Source: Bostrychus sinensis (lineage: Eukaryota > Chordata > Actinopteri > Gobiiformes > Eleotridae). Taken from it: 64,000 nucleotides of DNA. Below the pieces are notes generated by a model, which did no database searches, had not been told where the DNA came from, and saw nothing but the letters and a program-made list of their open reading frames with translations. Each line of letters begins with the position of its first letter. Position 1 is the stretch's first letter. The stretch is taken from the NCBI GenBank assembly GCA_020698575.1, contig CM036247.1, positions 26,822,431 through 26,886,430 on the forward strand, in the 5' to 3' direction. The translations under genes were made by a program, and so were the position numbers. Below are positions 11,627-26,805 of the stretch, piece after piece.

Positions 11627-12451
11627 TTTATAGTTAAGTGTTTATGATTCTTACATTACAATCAGAAGAAGGCAGATATGGGAAATTAGTATCGGCAGCA
11701 TATTGGATTTTACTGTGTGAACTGAAAAGTATGCTTTGTACTATAGGTGAAGTTGGCATTTAATACTTGGCTACTGAGTAATAATTATGTTTACTACAGT
11801 ATTATATATTGTTTTGAAGTTTTTTTTTTTTTTTTTTTGAGTATTTCATCCACCTATGGGCTCCAAGAACTAGCTACTTTAAAGAAGAAAAAAAACTGCA
11901 TATTTCATACATTTGAAGCAAACCTACTACTGTACCATTGACAGTGATTATCAGCATACAAGTACAAACTATTATGGTAAGGCTACTGTGACCAGAGCTA
12001 TTAAGCTGTCGTCACTCCAGCTCCAATGTCAAGAGCAAGTCCTTACATTAATCTATCCCGAAGTACTCATTTAGATTTAGCTGGATCCATTTTTTTCCAG
12101 TGGGAGAAGCTGATAAATCGTGTTCTGTCACAAATCCACTTACATTCTTTTCAGAAATCTCATTAATTTCTGACACATCTGATGGTTTGGCTACCTTCTG
12201 TTGAATTGTTTCATCTTTCCCCTCAGTGCAAATATCCTATGGTGTCACTTACAGGTGCTAATTCAATTACGATTGAAAACTTCACAGCGAACTTAAGGTG
12301 AAACACTGTAGGTGAATAGGATGTCATTGTGCAACTTCTCCAGAGGAATATTCTGCCAAACAAAGGTAAAATGCAGTATCTGCATATTTTGTCAAATTTG
12401 AGTTAAGAGTGAAAACAGGCTTCATATCATGTGTTTTACTTGGGGACAAAG

Positions 12452-12705
12452 TTTTATGACTCAATTGTGTCTCATTTTAGAGAAATCCTGCTGTTAAATT
12501 TGCAGTAACTACAAATTTCACAGTAAAACAAAAGTAAAGTGCAGTAACTGCAGCTCAGAATGTTCTGACTGACGACTTCAAACACAGTTACTGCACTTTT
12601 CCTTTGTTTTACTGACAGATCTGTGCAGATACTGCAAAACGCTGAAACAAATGTTGTTCAAACTCTGAAATGGGACACAATTCAGGTACACTTCCTTTGT
12701 CAGTA
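12452..12705. repeat. Long imperfect palindrome
   Basis: The inner arms 12521-12550 and 12585-12614 are complementary at 27 of 30 positions (words CAGTAAAACAAAAG and TGCAGTAACTG). Outer arms near 12460-12480 and 12665-12690 are also complementary (TCAATTGTGTCTCATTTTAG against its inverse). A fold-back MITE is the likely explanation. Confidence 0.65.
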
Positions 12706-13295
12706 TACATACTAATACTAATATACTTTATGATTTTGACAGTCAGAGTGCTCAATAAATATAAAGTACTTTAATTCCACATTTAGGAGGTCAAAGGTCA
12801 AATCAGTGCTGATGGTTGTGATTGATAAAAAACTATTTATGACAAGGTATTATATTAATACACTATCATTAATGTACCTGTGACAAACAGCAAAACTTTA
12901 AAGCCATTTTTCTCAGTTTCACTGTCACTGTAGATACTGCCCTTTCCTTCAGTATTGGCACCAACGGGAAAAAATATATATATTGAAACTTTGGTGTAAT
13001 TGTACGCTTTGACATGCAAATTAATCATTTCATACTTGCAAATGTGCTAATTTGTATACATTAAAAAAATAAATAATGAATGAATGAATTACAGTTATAA
13101 AATATCCCTTAAAAACTATTTTAATGGATATTTACTATTATGTGATAAAGAAATCTGTGGCCAAAAAAACAAACAAAACTGACATAGTCTTTTGAATACA
13201 CGGACGTTTTTTATGTTTTGGAGTAAAAGGAATAAATCAATAACTTTGGAAAAATAGCCCTTGAGGTGAATATTTCAGGTGGAAATCTACTGTAT

Positions 13296-13375
13296 ACAGT
13301 TGAAAGAAAAAGTAAGTGCCCCCTCTGGAATGTTTAAATAAATATTCAATAAGTACATGGAAACACTGATTTTTT
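13296..13375 (+). repeat. Probable Tc1-element end fragment
   Basis: TACAGTTGAAAGAAAAAGTA followed by AGTGCCCCCTCTGGAAT resembles the termini of a common fish Tc1 family. Only one end is seen. Confidence 0.35.
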
Positions 13376-13562
13376 TTTTTTTTGGCAGCATTAGTTTAAG
13401 CAGTAAGTTTGTCTATTGTGGAGACTTAGATGAAGGTCAGATCTTAATGTTTATTTTTTACATTTCTGTGTCCCGAATTGACCACTCTTTGAAAAAAAAA
13501 ATAAAATAAATAAAGATTTTTTTTTTCACTGTATATTTGGGAAAGTTTTAGGTGTATGCTAA

Positions 13563-13622
13563 TGTGTGTGTGTGTGTGTATGTGTCTGTGTGTGTGCGTG
13601 CGTGCGTGCGTGTGTGTGTGTG
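13563..13622. repeat. (GT)n/(GC)n microsatellite
   Basis: GT dinucleotides with an internal GCGTGCGTGCGTGCG block. Potentially Z-DNA-forming. Confidence 0.9.
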
Positions 13623-16600
13623 AGAATATGCTGAGTGGCTGAGTCCAGGGAGAGTTGGCTGACGGGCAGAGGCACACTTCCTGCAGGTTAAATCTGCCCC
13701 AGAGTCAAGCATCAAACTTTCACATCTCCACATCAATTATTCAGAGCTCTGCATTGTCAGAGTGTTAGCATGCTACAGAGGCAGACGACAAACAGGAGCA
13801 GAAGAAATTAGATTATGGGGAAAGACTTACGGTTTACATAATGTGAGGACAAAGTGGTGGGGCAATAGCAGAGGTCTGGAACTGTGGGTTATATTGGACA
13901 GCTGGAGAAACTGTGTGTGATTTAAATACACAATACTTATTCTGAAAAAGTAAGTTTTTGTAAGTAATCACTGGTTCCAGCTGAGTATGACTGGAGTTGG
14001 TATCTTTGTGGTCACCTTGTACCACACGCCTCCTCTCCATCTTCTAACAATATATTCACCCTCTCTTCTCTGTACATTTCCAAACCATCACATTCAGGCC
14101 TCTCTGATATTATGTCCAAAATACTGAGCATGAGTTGTTCCACTGATGTGTACTAATTTAATATTTCTCCCTCTTTAGTAATGGAGAATTCACATATGAG
14201 AGTGTAGAGGCACCTCCTGCTCTGTACTACTCCACACTTACTACTACTACTACTACTGCAATACATACCACACCTGTTTTACCTTTGCCCTCCACATTTT
14301 TGTGCAAACATTTCCTTTGACTAAACCTTCCCGAGGTGGAAGAAGTAGAAAAAAACATCTGTAATCATGAAAAAGAAGTGCTACTTTAAAATAATATTAC
14401 TCACGTAGACGTACTAAACCAAATAGTTGCATGAGTAGACGTCACAAAGTACTGAGTGTAACATTTACTTAAGATGACCACTATAGGGCTACTACAACTC
14501 TAATACCACCAGTACTACTTCTACTCTTACTGCTACAACTACTATTACTTCCAATACTACTACAACAGCTATTAGGTCTAAATTACTTATGCTTATTCTA
14601 AAAGTTTGGTTGAGTAAAAGTACAATAAAGTAAACCATGCAAGCTACAAACTAAACAGAATACAAATTAAGTCATTTTGGGGCACTATTCTTATATTAAA
14701 ATGCCATCATGATCTGGGCTGCGCTAAATATTCTCATCTACTAAAATAATGCCAAGAAGATGTTAACATATATTTATATTACAGTACGCTATTTGGTGAT
14801 TAAACTGTTAAATATTTAATAGTAGAGTATAGTTACTCCCTCATAGTACTATTAAAATTCAGTGAATCCTATGGCAGATACAATGTGGCAGAAGCTCTGC
14901 ATTATACATAACTGTCAGATGACACAAAGTCACTCTCTGCTTACAGAACTATATGCATGAACTTTCTGCTCTCAAACAATGACTGACCTTCTAAACTTGT
15001 CAGAGTCCAGTACCACTTGTACCATTCACAATGATGGAGCTAACTTTTTACTGCGTGTTCATATAGTTGTCATTTAGGGGGAAATAACAGGAATTACTTC
15101 AAGTGCATTCGTGGGAAATGCACTTTTCAAAAATGCACTCTTCAACTTCAGCAAAATCCTCACGCTCACCTGTAAAAAAAAAAAAGGGATCGCTGTTTTG
15201 GACTTGAAAATTATAATGTGACATTTGGTGGAAAATGCATTGCAGATGCCGACAAGGGGGATAATGAGATTTAAAGAGGCTTAACACTGCTGGAGTGGGC
15301 TGCAAAGGCTTTCCACAGCTCTCCAATTGACTGCGCAGCTGACCTGAATGTCAGCTTATGTCACTTATCATCTTGAAAAAGGGCAAATCCAAGCATGGGT
15401 ATTCCATCGGAGTCGAGATCTCTTTCCCAAACTGGGATCCTCTCTGGATGGTTCCAGGATTTTGAGGACAACGCCAGGCTTTTCAGCTGATGGTGCACAA
15501 ACACATGTAGTGAAACTGCTAAAGGCATCTGCGCACACTCGCACCGTGGCATGATTTCCCACTCGTGTGTGAGGCAGCCCTGGGAGAGAACATGGAGACG
15601 ACTGACAGCCAAAGTGCTGATGCTAAGCAACATTCTCCTGGAATTATCCCGATCCGGGACAAGAAGAATGTGTCTGCATTGAGTGTACTTGTAGGGACTT
15701 GGTTCCATTGAGAGATTCCAATGTGAAAAATGTAAAGTTTGCCATAGGACGGGTAGAGTTTACCATCAAGTCAGAAAGTGGTCTGACCTGATGCTGACAC
15801 AAGATGAGAAACCTGTTGTGTAACTCTTGTTCAACTTAAAGTCAAGGTGAATGTGAACATATTCAAACATATATACATTTATTTTAATACAAATCTGCAA
15901 ATAATGAATTTCCCCTTAGGAATGAATAAAGTTGAATAAAAATATGCAATAAGAAACAATGCAAATTACTAACTAAAGCAGGACTTAGTGGGACTGTCTG
16001 TAGCTACAATGATCTTTTTTGATGCATTTCAATTCCTGAGCAATAGTCAAGTAACTTTATATGTGTATATATTGGGGTGTATTCTATTGGGAACCAGATG
16101 AGGACCTGACCTCAGTATCCTACAGTATATGGAAATCAATCTCTAGAATGTTGCAACCATCAGAAGTCAGATGCCTCTTCTTTTTTCATGCATTTCTTAC
16201 ATACAGCCCCTTCAGTGTGTTGACAGAACCAAAATAAAATTATATATTCACCAGCGAGTAGTTTTCTCTGCAGACCACCTTGAAATAGTTGCAGTGAGTA
16301 GTAGTGAATCCATCTTTCTCCTCTAACCTTGGCCTTTGCACATTGCTGCAGCTCAGGGCAAACCAGTCACCTCTCCAAGTGTGTGTGTGTGTTTGTGTGT
16401 GTGTGTTTTGTACAGCAATACAAAAATATGAGGAAACGTCTGTATAATTACTGTTCAGAAAACCCTTCAGAGGTCTCTCACCCTTAACATCCACACATGA
16501 CCCTGCACACACAACTGTAAGAGGCCAAGAACTGTGTAGATTTTACTTCTGGTTAGATACAGTAGTGGTTAGATACAGATATAGCAAATTAAATATGTAC

Positions 16601-16734
16601 AGTTAAATGTTAGTTTGGGAAAAAGTTGCCTGCATGTTTGTTTTGATAATCCAAGTTGTTCTTTCAGTAGTTATAATTTTTGTATTATAAGTAGTTATTT
16701 TAAAAACAACATACAGTTAGAGGCACTTGGGGAC

Positions 16735-17055
16735 CAGGACTCCGTTGGCCCTATCTAGCAATGGTCTCTCATCTGTCACTCACAGTCCTAGACACATTTA
16801 TAGTCCATCTGTCCTGGGAGACAATGTGGTTTCTACAAGGTTTCTTCTTTTTTTTTTTTTTTTTTCCCTGCAGCTTTTTTTTTAGGAGTTTTTCCTTATA
16901 CCTAGAGAGAGGGTCTAAGGTCAGGGGAGTGTTTAGTTTAGTGTAATTATTGTTTATGTTTGATTGTGTGACTAATTGTCTGTAAAGCCCTTTGAGAGGA
17001 CTGCTGTTGTGATAATGGGCTATATACTGTAAATAAAATTGAATTGAATTAAAAA
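16735..17055 (+). mobile_element. LINE 3'-end fragment
   Basis: A fish LINE-type 3' UTR: GGTTTCTTC, a poly(T) run, AGTTTTTCCTTAT, GAGGGTCTAAGG, then TAAAGCCCTTTGAGAGG and a terminal AATTGAATTGAATT repeat. No reverse-transcriptase frame remains. Confidence 0.6.
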
Positions 17056-17264
17056 GCATTGTGGACAGACCTACAATTGAGGATCTTGTAATTTGGGGGG
17101 TAATTTGTTGAGCCACAATTAGCTCGTTTTGAATTTAGAATTTTTAGGGATATCTTGCAGGCCTTTACTGATTTTCATAAAAAATCATTCATTTTCTAAG
17201 TTATCTTACTAACTTACAACCAAACTTCATTCCTCAACCATTTACTTTTACATTCATTTATTTA

Positions 17265-17405
17265 CTATGGGCAACTTAGAGTCAGTAATTAACGTAACGC
17301 ATTCATGTCTTTGCATATAAGAGGAAGTTACAGGACACAGGGAACCCACAATCTCTTTGCTGAGTGGCAGGTGCTCTAACCACTCCACCAATAACCCCAC
17401 TGCCA
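17265..17405 (-). repeat. SINE family B fragment
   Basis: A minus-strand remnant with GGGCAACTTAGAGTCA and GGTGCTCTAACCACTCCACC, matching the head region of the copy at 18375-18765. Confidence 0.5.
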
Positions 17406-18374
17406 CTGTGTCCATACAAGAGAAAATACAATGAAGCATTCAAATCTATGGAGGACGAAAACAGAGAAAAGCAAAGACTGGTCGCTATAAAAACTTAGCT
17501 GTGCAGACACATGTAAATACACTGAAACGTTAAACCCATAAAAGGTCTCGCACTTCCTTAACATCCATGTGTGACCCACCTTAAAGCTAAGACAGTCACA
17601 CATACACCCCCACTGGTGGAGTGAGCTGACCGCCGATGTCTAGTGGAGCATTGCTGATACACCTAGAGTGCAGTGGTGCATACGAGTGCCAACAGGCCGT
17701 CTGCATGCGATCCTGATGTGGAGTCAGTGGAGTAGGCAGACACAGGACATGAGTGAGCGGAGAGAGCAGGAGGTCTCCACGGTGCACATCATCTATATTT
17801 CATAGCTCTCTCAATTAGTGTCAATGTTCACGAGTGGGAGGCTGGAGGGCAGTCCCTGTCCACTTGGCCTAAACCATCAACCCCCATTTCCTTGTTGCTT
17901 GCCTGCCTTGCTTCTTTGCTTCAGGGCTATTCAATCACAGCCAATAAGACAGTAGAAGCGGTTTAATATATTATGAAACCTGGCTGAAGCAGGAGTCAGG
18001 TAAGTACTGATAAAAAAAGAAAAAATACTTATAATGCCTCACTATATTTTACACCAGAGAATGACAACATGATGTAGGCCCTTTCCAAAATGGCTCCCTA
18101 CACCCTTACCCTATGCAGTCCTACACCTTCCTTAATGTACATGTGTAATCTCTAATGTACTCTTCTGAACATATCAAAGACAGATGTTTCACCACCAAGT
18201 GAACGTCTATGGAAGAGGCTTTGGAGTGACCAAGCTGCACCAGCTAAATCTGAATACTCTGTGTAGCGTCAGCTGTAAGAATATACGTACTTAGAGGTTC
18301 TGTTTGATTTTTTGGCTGTGTTTTCTTGGTTATTTCCAATTTCTGAACATAAACTGCTCAGAGACTTTTAATTA

Positions 18375-18765
18375 ATTCATTCATTCATTATTTCGTCCTA
18401 TTCCGCTTATTCCCGTTAGGGGTCACTGGTCCTGGAGCAATAACAGCAGTAACTTTGGGCCTTAGGCAGGTTACACCCTGGACAGTGGCTAGATAATTCC
18501 AGGGCTGACACAGAGACATACAACAATTCACTCTCACGCTCATTCACTATAGGGGAAATTTTTATAGTCACCAATTCTCCTAACACTTGCATGTTTTTGG
18601 ATGGTGCAAGAAGCCAGATTTCGCAGAGAGAACCCACAGAAACACAGGGAGGACATGCAAACTCAACCCAAAGAGACTGTGTTTTGGTCGGCCCAGGGAT
18701 CGAAACTACAATCTCCTTGCGGGGAGGCAAGGGCACTAACCGCTCTGCCATTGTGCCCTCACAGA
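18375..18765 (-). repeat. tRNA-derived SINE, family B
   Basis: On the minus strand a tRNA-like head (CAGAGCGGTTAGTGCCC, then TTTCGATCCCTGGGCC, about 18690-18750) is followed by a body with the complement of AGGGAGGACATGCAAACTC and a tail near TTCATTCATTATTTCG. Confidence 0.75.
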
Positions 18766-20497
18766 CTTTTTTTCCCCATTTTTAAATAATATTCATATTA
18801 TATATACAATTATATTCCAAACAATAAAAACAACAGCAAACCAATGAAACGGCGATTATTAGTTGTAAAATAATAAAATATGGCTCTCCCTTACACAGAA
18901 GCCGTGCTAGGTCACGAGGCAGGTGATTTGGCAGAGGCTGCCATACCATATCAACAATACTGCCATTATTCTGCAATACAGACCCAAGATGCTTCACAGG
19001 AAAAACCTTGAATGCATCACTGTACTACTGTGTAACAGATGGACGCTTCTTCTGAATCCACTGATACAATACACATTGTAAACACATGCACAACAAAGTC
19101 AGCTGTGCAGTGGATAAAGAAAGCCCTTTGGTAGAAAAACATATTTTTTGGAAGCTAATAAAACATGAAACATAACTACTTGAAAAAACAAAAGGGAATG
19201 TGACTGAAGAACTAATGTGCTATAGCCAAGGTAGAAATACTGCAGTTGATAGTCAAAGAGAAGCAGGAGTGTTTTCCACCCATGAGCAGGTGCAGTGATT
19301 ACAGCCACACCCACCATTGTCCATATATGGTAAGAAAGTGTCTATAACAGGGCCCCACAGTACCTTTATGTTCTATTCTGGGGTTTACAGAGTGCACCAC
19401 AACATATAAGACAGCATATGAAGTTTAATATGAAATGTTCCCCTTACAAAACCTTTTTTTAAATGTGAGTTCACACTGAATAAATCTCACAGCATGCCTC
19501 ATTCAGGTCTGATGTTTACATTTAGCTTGGTTTTCATGATGCACAGATGGCAAGGTAGACTTGTTGTAAAACATTAAAGGCTAGCAAAAAATAGCATCAA
19601 AAGTAACAGCCCCGAATTATACCTTACGGAAAATCGTATTATCAGTGTGAAATCTTATTATCTCCAGGCTTTTAAGTGACAAGTAAATTTATACTAGTGC
19701 ATTTTTGGGTTCAGATTATGTGGATTAGGACCCCCTGCCTGCTGCTTCTCTCTAAGTACCTCCACATGTCAGCGTAACACCTTAGCATTTCAGGAAATCT
19801 TGCATTCACTAGTCCAGACTGTTCAGTGTTTTATTACTATCAAATCTTATTAGACCTCATTAATAGCACAATAGGTTATTATTAATATTAATTATCAGAT
19901 TTGTGCTGACTGACAATTATATTTTCAACAGCCTTAGGTGACAGAGGCAAAGGCTATCATTGTGAGGTTAATGTCTTTTATGACTTGAAAGGCTGTAAAA
20001 GTGAAGTGGTTATTATGGAAATGGGATAAAGATATTGCCCTTTTACTGTGCAGCCAATTTTGCCAGTGGCCACGTAGAACAAGGCAGACTAAACATGTTG
20101 TATCCAAAATGACAAATCTCCACAGAACAAAAATATTGTGCCATAGCAGACATTTTACGTAAGTCTAAAATAGAATAAAATACAATGAAATAAAAATACT
20201 AATGTGAAAATCTTATAAGAGCAGCTATTTGCGATTTTTTAATTACATTTTTCTGCTATTTTGAATGCAATATTATCCACACTTCTGTTTTTATATAATT
20301 TCCTGATTTTTTTTTCTTTTTTGCAGTTTTTATTGTGTTATGTTCCTTCTCTGTATTTTCTGCAGCCACTGATTTGATGCTGACATGCCATGTCGACCAA
20401 CCAGCCAATGAGAGTGCCTGTAATACAAGATTACCTTCTATGCAAGTATGAAATTGCCAGTACATAACAGGTAATAAAGTCTTTCATAGGTTTAGAT

Positions 20498-20570
20498 TGG
20501 TGTTTCCCAAATGGTGGGCTAGGACTCAAAAGCAGGTCACAGGGAGTTTGACTCTACTGTGATTTAGTTT
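20498..20570 (+). repeat. hAT-like terminal fragment
   Basis: GGTGTTTCCCAAATGGTGGG followed by a GGACTCAAAAGCAGGTCAC stretch resembles the left end of fish hAT elements. No matching right end was found nearby. Confidence 0.4.
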
Positions 20571-23500
20571 AAGTTTTTTTGTCAAATCCAGAAGCAAGCC
20601 AGTCCCAAGACCAATTGCCACAAAAGCTATGGAAAATGAATGTCATTTACTGCACACTAGGAGGCAGAGGATTTGCTGTGGCAACCCCAAAAAGGAAAAG
20701 CCACAGTATTTTGGCAGCTTATTTGCAACAAAAATATTGTAAAATAGTAAATACTTCAGAAAAATGGTGATTTGTTACAGCATGTATTATATCATAGATA
20801 CATTATAGATACAGTGTCATGTAAAATGAAGAGTTACCCAGGTATGTTAGGTGTGTCCTCGAAATCTTATGGTCTAACACAATAAATGATCATTTCTAAC
20901 TCCTGTAAAGTATATGTTTTTTCAGGAGACTGTACCCTGTCTCTCTACCCTCCTCTCGCTTCCCTGCCCTTCTTAACCCAGCTGGAGGCTCCAGCTGCTA
21001 GGTTATGGCTTGTCTGCTGCTCCCCTGTGGCTCATTTAGTCAGAGAAGGAAGCACGAGGGGAAAAGGAGGAAGTAGAAGAGGAAAGGACGCAATAGAAGA
21101 AATAAAAGGCTGGAATAAAAGAACATTTAGTTATAGAATTGAGATTGAAATTGAAGGAGAGAGTCTGAAGGGTAGAAAAGACAATACACCTCTCACTCTC
21201 GCTTGAGTGTGTTTTCTATTCCAAGGGCACTTTTACTCCAAATACAAGGACTCAAACATTCAAATTGAATTTGTGGCACATGCCAAACCTTTTTAAACTG
21301 TATTGTTAGTTATGAGTATCACCTTGTGTACATTTCATCAAACTAGTGACACATTATATCCTTGTATGCATTTAACTATATGTATCCAAAAAAAAAAAAA
21401 GTCATCTTCAAATCCAAACCATTTTTTGTTAGGGGTCAAGGGTGGTTGTCTTTCCTTGTGCACAATGAAACACATTTTTTGGGAGGTGGGACTATTGACA
21501 CATGTGGACATTCAACCTTGACTTAACACATAATTGCTGCACACACACATTTTAAGAAACCATACATTTGATTAGGTTGGGTGGGTTGGCTTGCATAAAA
21601 ATTGAGCTAAACAAAATATATCAGGTTACAACCCTTTCCGGAGGCTGGCTCTATAGCTCCAAACACAATTGACCCAGACCACCAAGCGAGGCTGAAGTTG
21701 AATGTTTGAACATAAAGAAATGCCAATCTAAAATGTATTCATAGTACACAATGGTGTTAATTATATGTCTCCAAAGATATTCAACGGATGCATTTTTTTC
21801 CCTTTTCCTGTTGTGTTGGGGTGCACTGAATGAAGAAAGAAAAAATATGAAATGGCTGGGAGGACAATGTATAGGATTTACTTTGTGGCCCAATTGGTGG
21901 CCATGGAGAGTAAAGGTCAAACTCTAAGGCCAGTAGTGATTGGTTCCCCAGAGGAAGACCACACAATGCACATCTGGCCTTCAACTTATCCTTTCCAATT
22001 CCTTTCTCTCTCTTCACTGTCTGTTCGACTGCAAAGCGACCTTGAGAACGTCTGCTGAATTTCTTCTTTTTTTTTTTTTTTTTGGGCCCAGCCTCCACTA
22101 ACTCACCGAACAATTAGAGTTAAAGGAATCGGAGGAATAAAGCAAGGGATGAAGCTCAGAGCTCCAGGGTAGAAGCACTTGTACAGTGTCCGTGTGTGTG
22201 GGCGATGTAAACTTAAGGTCAGGGCCTCTCCTCTTGGCTTGATGCTTTGGGTGGCTGCAAGGAAAAAAGCGCATTCATTGAGGACTTTAGGATAATCCGG
22301 GAGCTCCTATTTCTATTGAAAAAGAATTAAGAAGGAAGGCATAGGTCAGAGGGTAGCATGTATTTGTTGTGTGCTATAGAAAAGCATTTAAATGTTGGCG
22401 TTAGAGGATAAGAACGGCTTTTGCTTTTTGCTTAGTAGACCAGTGCTAAATACATTATAGAGTAGATGTATTGGCTGTAAGTACAGTTGACAGAGTTGAC
22501 TTCAGAGTTATTTCTATTGTAAAAAATAGAAAGTTGGGAACCATAGTATCATATTCATATAGCATTCTCTTAGTGCATTCAAGTCAATATGGATGCCCTT
22601 GTCGATATGAACAATGAATGTGTGTTTATCATCTTATTTACCCACAAGGAAGCAAAGCAGCATCCAGCAGTTTTATTCTGTCACGTAGGATTCAAGACTT
22701 TTTTAATGCACTGCTTACTTTCCCTTCCTGGCTTGTTCAACTTGCTTGGATTTAACAGGAGCGCTGAAACACATCAAAAGGGCAGCCATCAATCATTTTA
22801 GAAAACTGAAAAATTCAATTCAAAAGTCAACCAATAGTTTGTTGTAAACCAGTGTTTACTTATCTTCTCTGGAATACGCTCCATTTCTGGATCTATCGAC
22901 TTGTGCTGCTCTTTCAAAACCCACTTTGTAATTAGGGCTGAACAGTGGCTCAGTCATTGGTCCATTATTGAGGCAAGCCATTTGTCTGCAAATTTTCACA
23001 ATTAAAAAATAAAAAAGGAGTGGAATAAAACTACATTTCTAACAAGCCAAATAATCCCCGAATCAATCATCATTGAAAAAAAACAAACAAACAAAAAAAA
23101 ACATAATAGAATAATAGAGAGTAAAACTTAAAATTTCAAGGGGGTACACGACCACTGCTTTAGAAGGCAGGCTGTCCCTCATCCAAGTGACATCCTTCAG
23201 CCTCTCGTCTGGTTAAACCATTTTCTCTGAGTTTTCATAATTATACTTTCTCTTGAATTTTCATAATTATGCCCATATATTATGATTATTAGGATTTTCC
23301 TGACCTACCGTATACGGTATGTATGTGCTCAATGTTATGTGTGAACACTAAGCAAGCTGCATAGTAATTCTTGGTTATGGCAGAAAACAATTTCATTCAA
23401 GCTGTTTGACATTGCCACACACCGAAGAGGACACAAATGGAGTGACCCCCGTAAAGCCTAATAGACTGACAGTTATGATGGCCCTACAGTGACTTACTCC

Positions 23501-25601
23501 AGTGAAACTGATCTAAGTGCAGATCCATTCCTCCCGGCAAAGTCATGGTGCCAACCCGTACCTTCAGAACCAATTTGAAACTAAATATGATCCAGACAGG
23601 GACGAGGCGCTGTAGCTCGAAGCAGCTGATCTGAGAACAGTCTCAGAGGTTCGGCTGAGGAGAGCTGCGGCTCAGGGCTTTGGTGAGTGGTGAGAAATTA
23701 ATTACGAGTGAAACAGCAGCAGGAGGCAAGAGGATGGAGGACAATGGAGGACTGGAGGAAAGCAGCCTCTGGGAGTGGGCCTCCTGGAAGATCAAGACTA
23801 TTACTGTATAATCAGTGTCTAATTTCCAATCCTTTCAATCCACCCTCCCTTTCAGAGCACTTTCAAAGAGATTCTGAAACATTTGTAGTAATGTAGTCCA
23901 GTCTGTGTGGTAATGTCCCATTTGTCTCACACAGAATAGAACAGCAAAAATGTATCCTAATTCTCTTGTTTTATACAAAGAAATACTATATGCATATTGT
24001 TAATTGTGATAAAGCTGTGACACTGTGCAATGTGATTTGCAATTCCTAAAATAATTTTGAAATACCATGTACCATTATCAAATACACTTTGATAAAAAAA
24101 ATAAAAATAAAATAATAGCTGTATTTTAGGGGTGTGTTCAGGTTCTGTTTGCACTTTTGACATTGGAGAATCTGTTGAGTTTGTGGCAAAACAATTGGCA
24201 GTATATATTTTCTGATGTTGCATATAATTCGAATAATAGAAGTAAATACCTTTTGTTACACGTTGATTTTAAAATTGCCTAGACTCAGGAACACTTCCAG
24301 AAACCAGTGAATACATTTTGCTATTCCATATGCACTGTATACAAAGAAGAAGCCATATATGAACATGATTTGCTGCCATCTTGTACATTTTCAAAAGTAT
24401 TTTTGTTTTCACTTTTACACTGCAATTTTTAGTCCCAATATTTTCTTGCTTTGCTCCTTGGGGAGAAAAGGAAGTGGAATAATACCCACCTGCATGTTTG
24501 GAACAGTTCTCTGGCAATAAATGTAAAGCCTAAAAATGATAGAAGAAATCCTCCGAAAAATACACTGTAGAATGCTCCTTCTACTTGTTTTCCCTCTTAC
24601 CTCCCCACTCTACGCTCCAGCCTCCACTCTCCTCAGTCCAGCCTGAGCGAGGACAGCCTGCTAGCCGACGGCGGCTGGAGAAGAGGGAGACTCTAATGAG
24701 ATGTCTATCGCCTGCGTCTAGACTGGACTACTCCTCTCAGCGCAGAACCAACCACGCTTGCACTACAGTACTACACACACTGTACCCTCAGCCTTCCCAT
24801 CCCGACCACTGCTCCAGGAAAAGCATGATAGTGTGTGTGTGTATCCGAGGGGGTAGAGCCCGGAGCCCATGTGTTTGTGTCTATCAGACATGTGTGAGTG
24901 ACAGTGTGTGCTACTGTCAGCGCTATCTCAGTAATTCGAGTGGTGAGAAGCCGGCCCTTGGGCAGACAATATTATGATGGATGCCCTCACAAACACCCCT
25001 TTCCGCTTGTGATTGCCTGTTCGGATTCCCAGAAAAAAAAAAAAAAAAAAAAAAAAATGCCCTCCAAATCCAAGCATCACACACACGCCTACCCCAAGAC
25101 CCCCTTTATTTTTTGATGGTCAGGCCTGTGGCGGCGCTGCACCACAGGGACCTCTGCTAACACCAGGGGGACCCATGTTGTTCAAGGTGACCTCTCCAAA
25201 GGCAAAGTTATCAGAAGTGCCCAGATCTTTATATTTACACACATCTATCTGAGCCTCTGATATTCTGGCTTGGTGTAGTATTTTATTATTAGAAAAGATA
25301 CTTCTCAGAATTTTTCTAAGACTTTGTCCATCATGAAAGGATCACATACATTATTAATACATGTTTTATAACTTAAAATAATATGTATGGAAAATGTTCT
25401 CTTTTGGGGAGCTGATACTTTCAATGTGCAGAGAATGCTTGGATTAGCTGTCTGTCCCCCCCTGCTGGCAACAGTGGGGAAGGGACAGAGCATAAAATGG
25501 CTAATTAGCATGGCTATTAGCAACATGACATTACCAGATAGATAAATGAGCTTTTTGCTTGAAACTGAAATGATCAAATTGAGTGTGGTGAAAGTGTATG
25601 G

Positions 25602-26156
<555 letters not shown>

Positions 26157-26805
26157 GTGTATGGGCTTTAAAAACATACTGGAGAACTTTCTGCTTTCAC
26201 GTCTCTGTGTAAAGCAATGAGACCCGATCATTTTCAGATCTTTAGAAGAGGATGAACGCTGAAAACAGGATTACTCAAACATGCGTGAATAAAACAAAAT
26301 GCTTCTCCAGGTTTGTTTTTGAGGTGGGAATAATCTTATAACACGGTTTAAAATAGCTCAATAAAGTCAATTTAACATAACAGGACAAGTGAGTTGACCC
26401 TGTCAGTTTGAGCTAAACTTTTCAGGGGTTGTACTAAATAGATGCAGATTAAAAATACCTCTCTATGCAACTGGATAGACATACAGCCTCTGCACACGAG
26501 TCAGTATAAATGAGGCACGGCATGAAGCCCACTCCATTATATACTGTATATGTTCATATTATTAGTCAGAATTGGTCTGATATATTTTCATTTAGTAAGT
26601 TTAAGAAATCCAGACCCACTTTACTTAAACTTTACCCATTACTAAAGTTAGTGTGTCCGGTTTGCCAGGTTTGTCTGAGTACACAGTATAGTACTGCTAC
26701 AAAAGCAAACTGTACAATATTTCTAGAGTGATACAACTTTTACAAACTGCTGAATTCTGCATCAGTCAATTTTAGTGATTTAATGCAGCTTGTGCATGTG
26801 TTTTG

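Larger units (their letters stand above)
10446..16734. other. Intergenic; no gene seen
   Basis: Contains a SINE (11190-11466), a poly(T) run, the palindrome at 12452-12705, a GT microsatellite, a (TAC)n-like stretch near 14238-14262, and AGTACTT-type MITE debris around 14330-14640. Remaining sequence shows nothing recognisable. Confidence 0.6.
17056..25299. other. Intergenic; no gene seen
   Basis: Contains SINE family B copies near 17265 and 18375 and a hAT end at 20498. A GC-rich unique stretch at 24585-24980 might be regulatory. No exon with recognisable homology was seen. Confidence 0.55.

Noticed and set aside
24585..24977. 130-codon plus-strand frame in GC-rich sequence
   Set aside because: No homology recognised; the composition fits a noncoding GC-rich block better than a coding exon.
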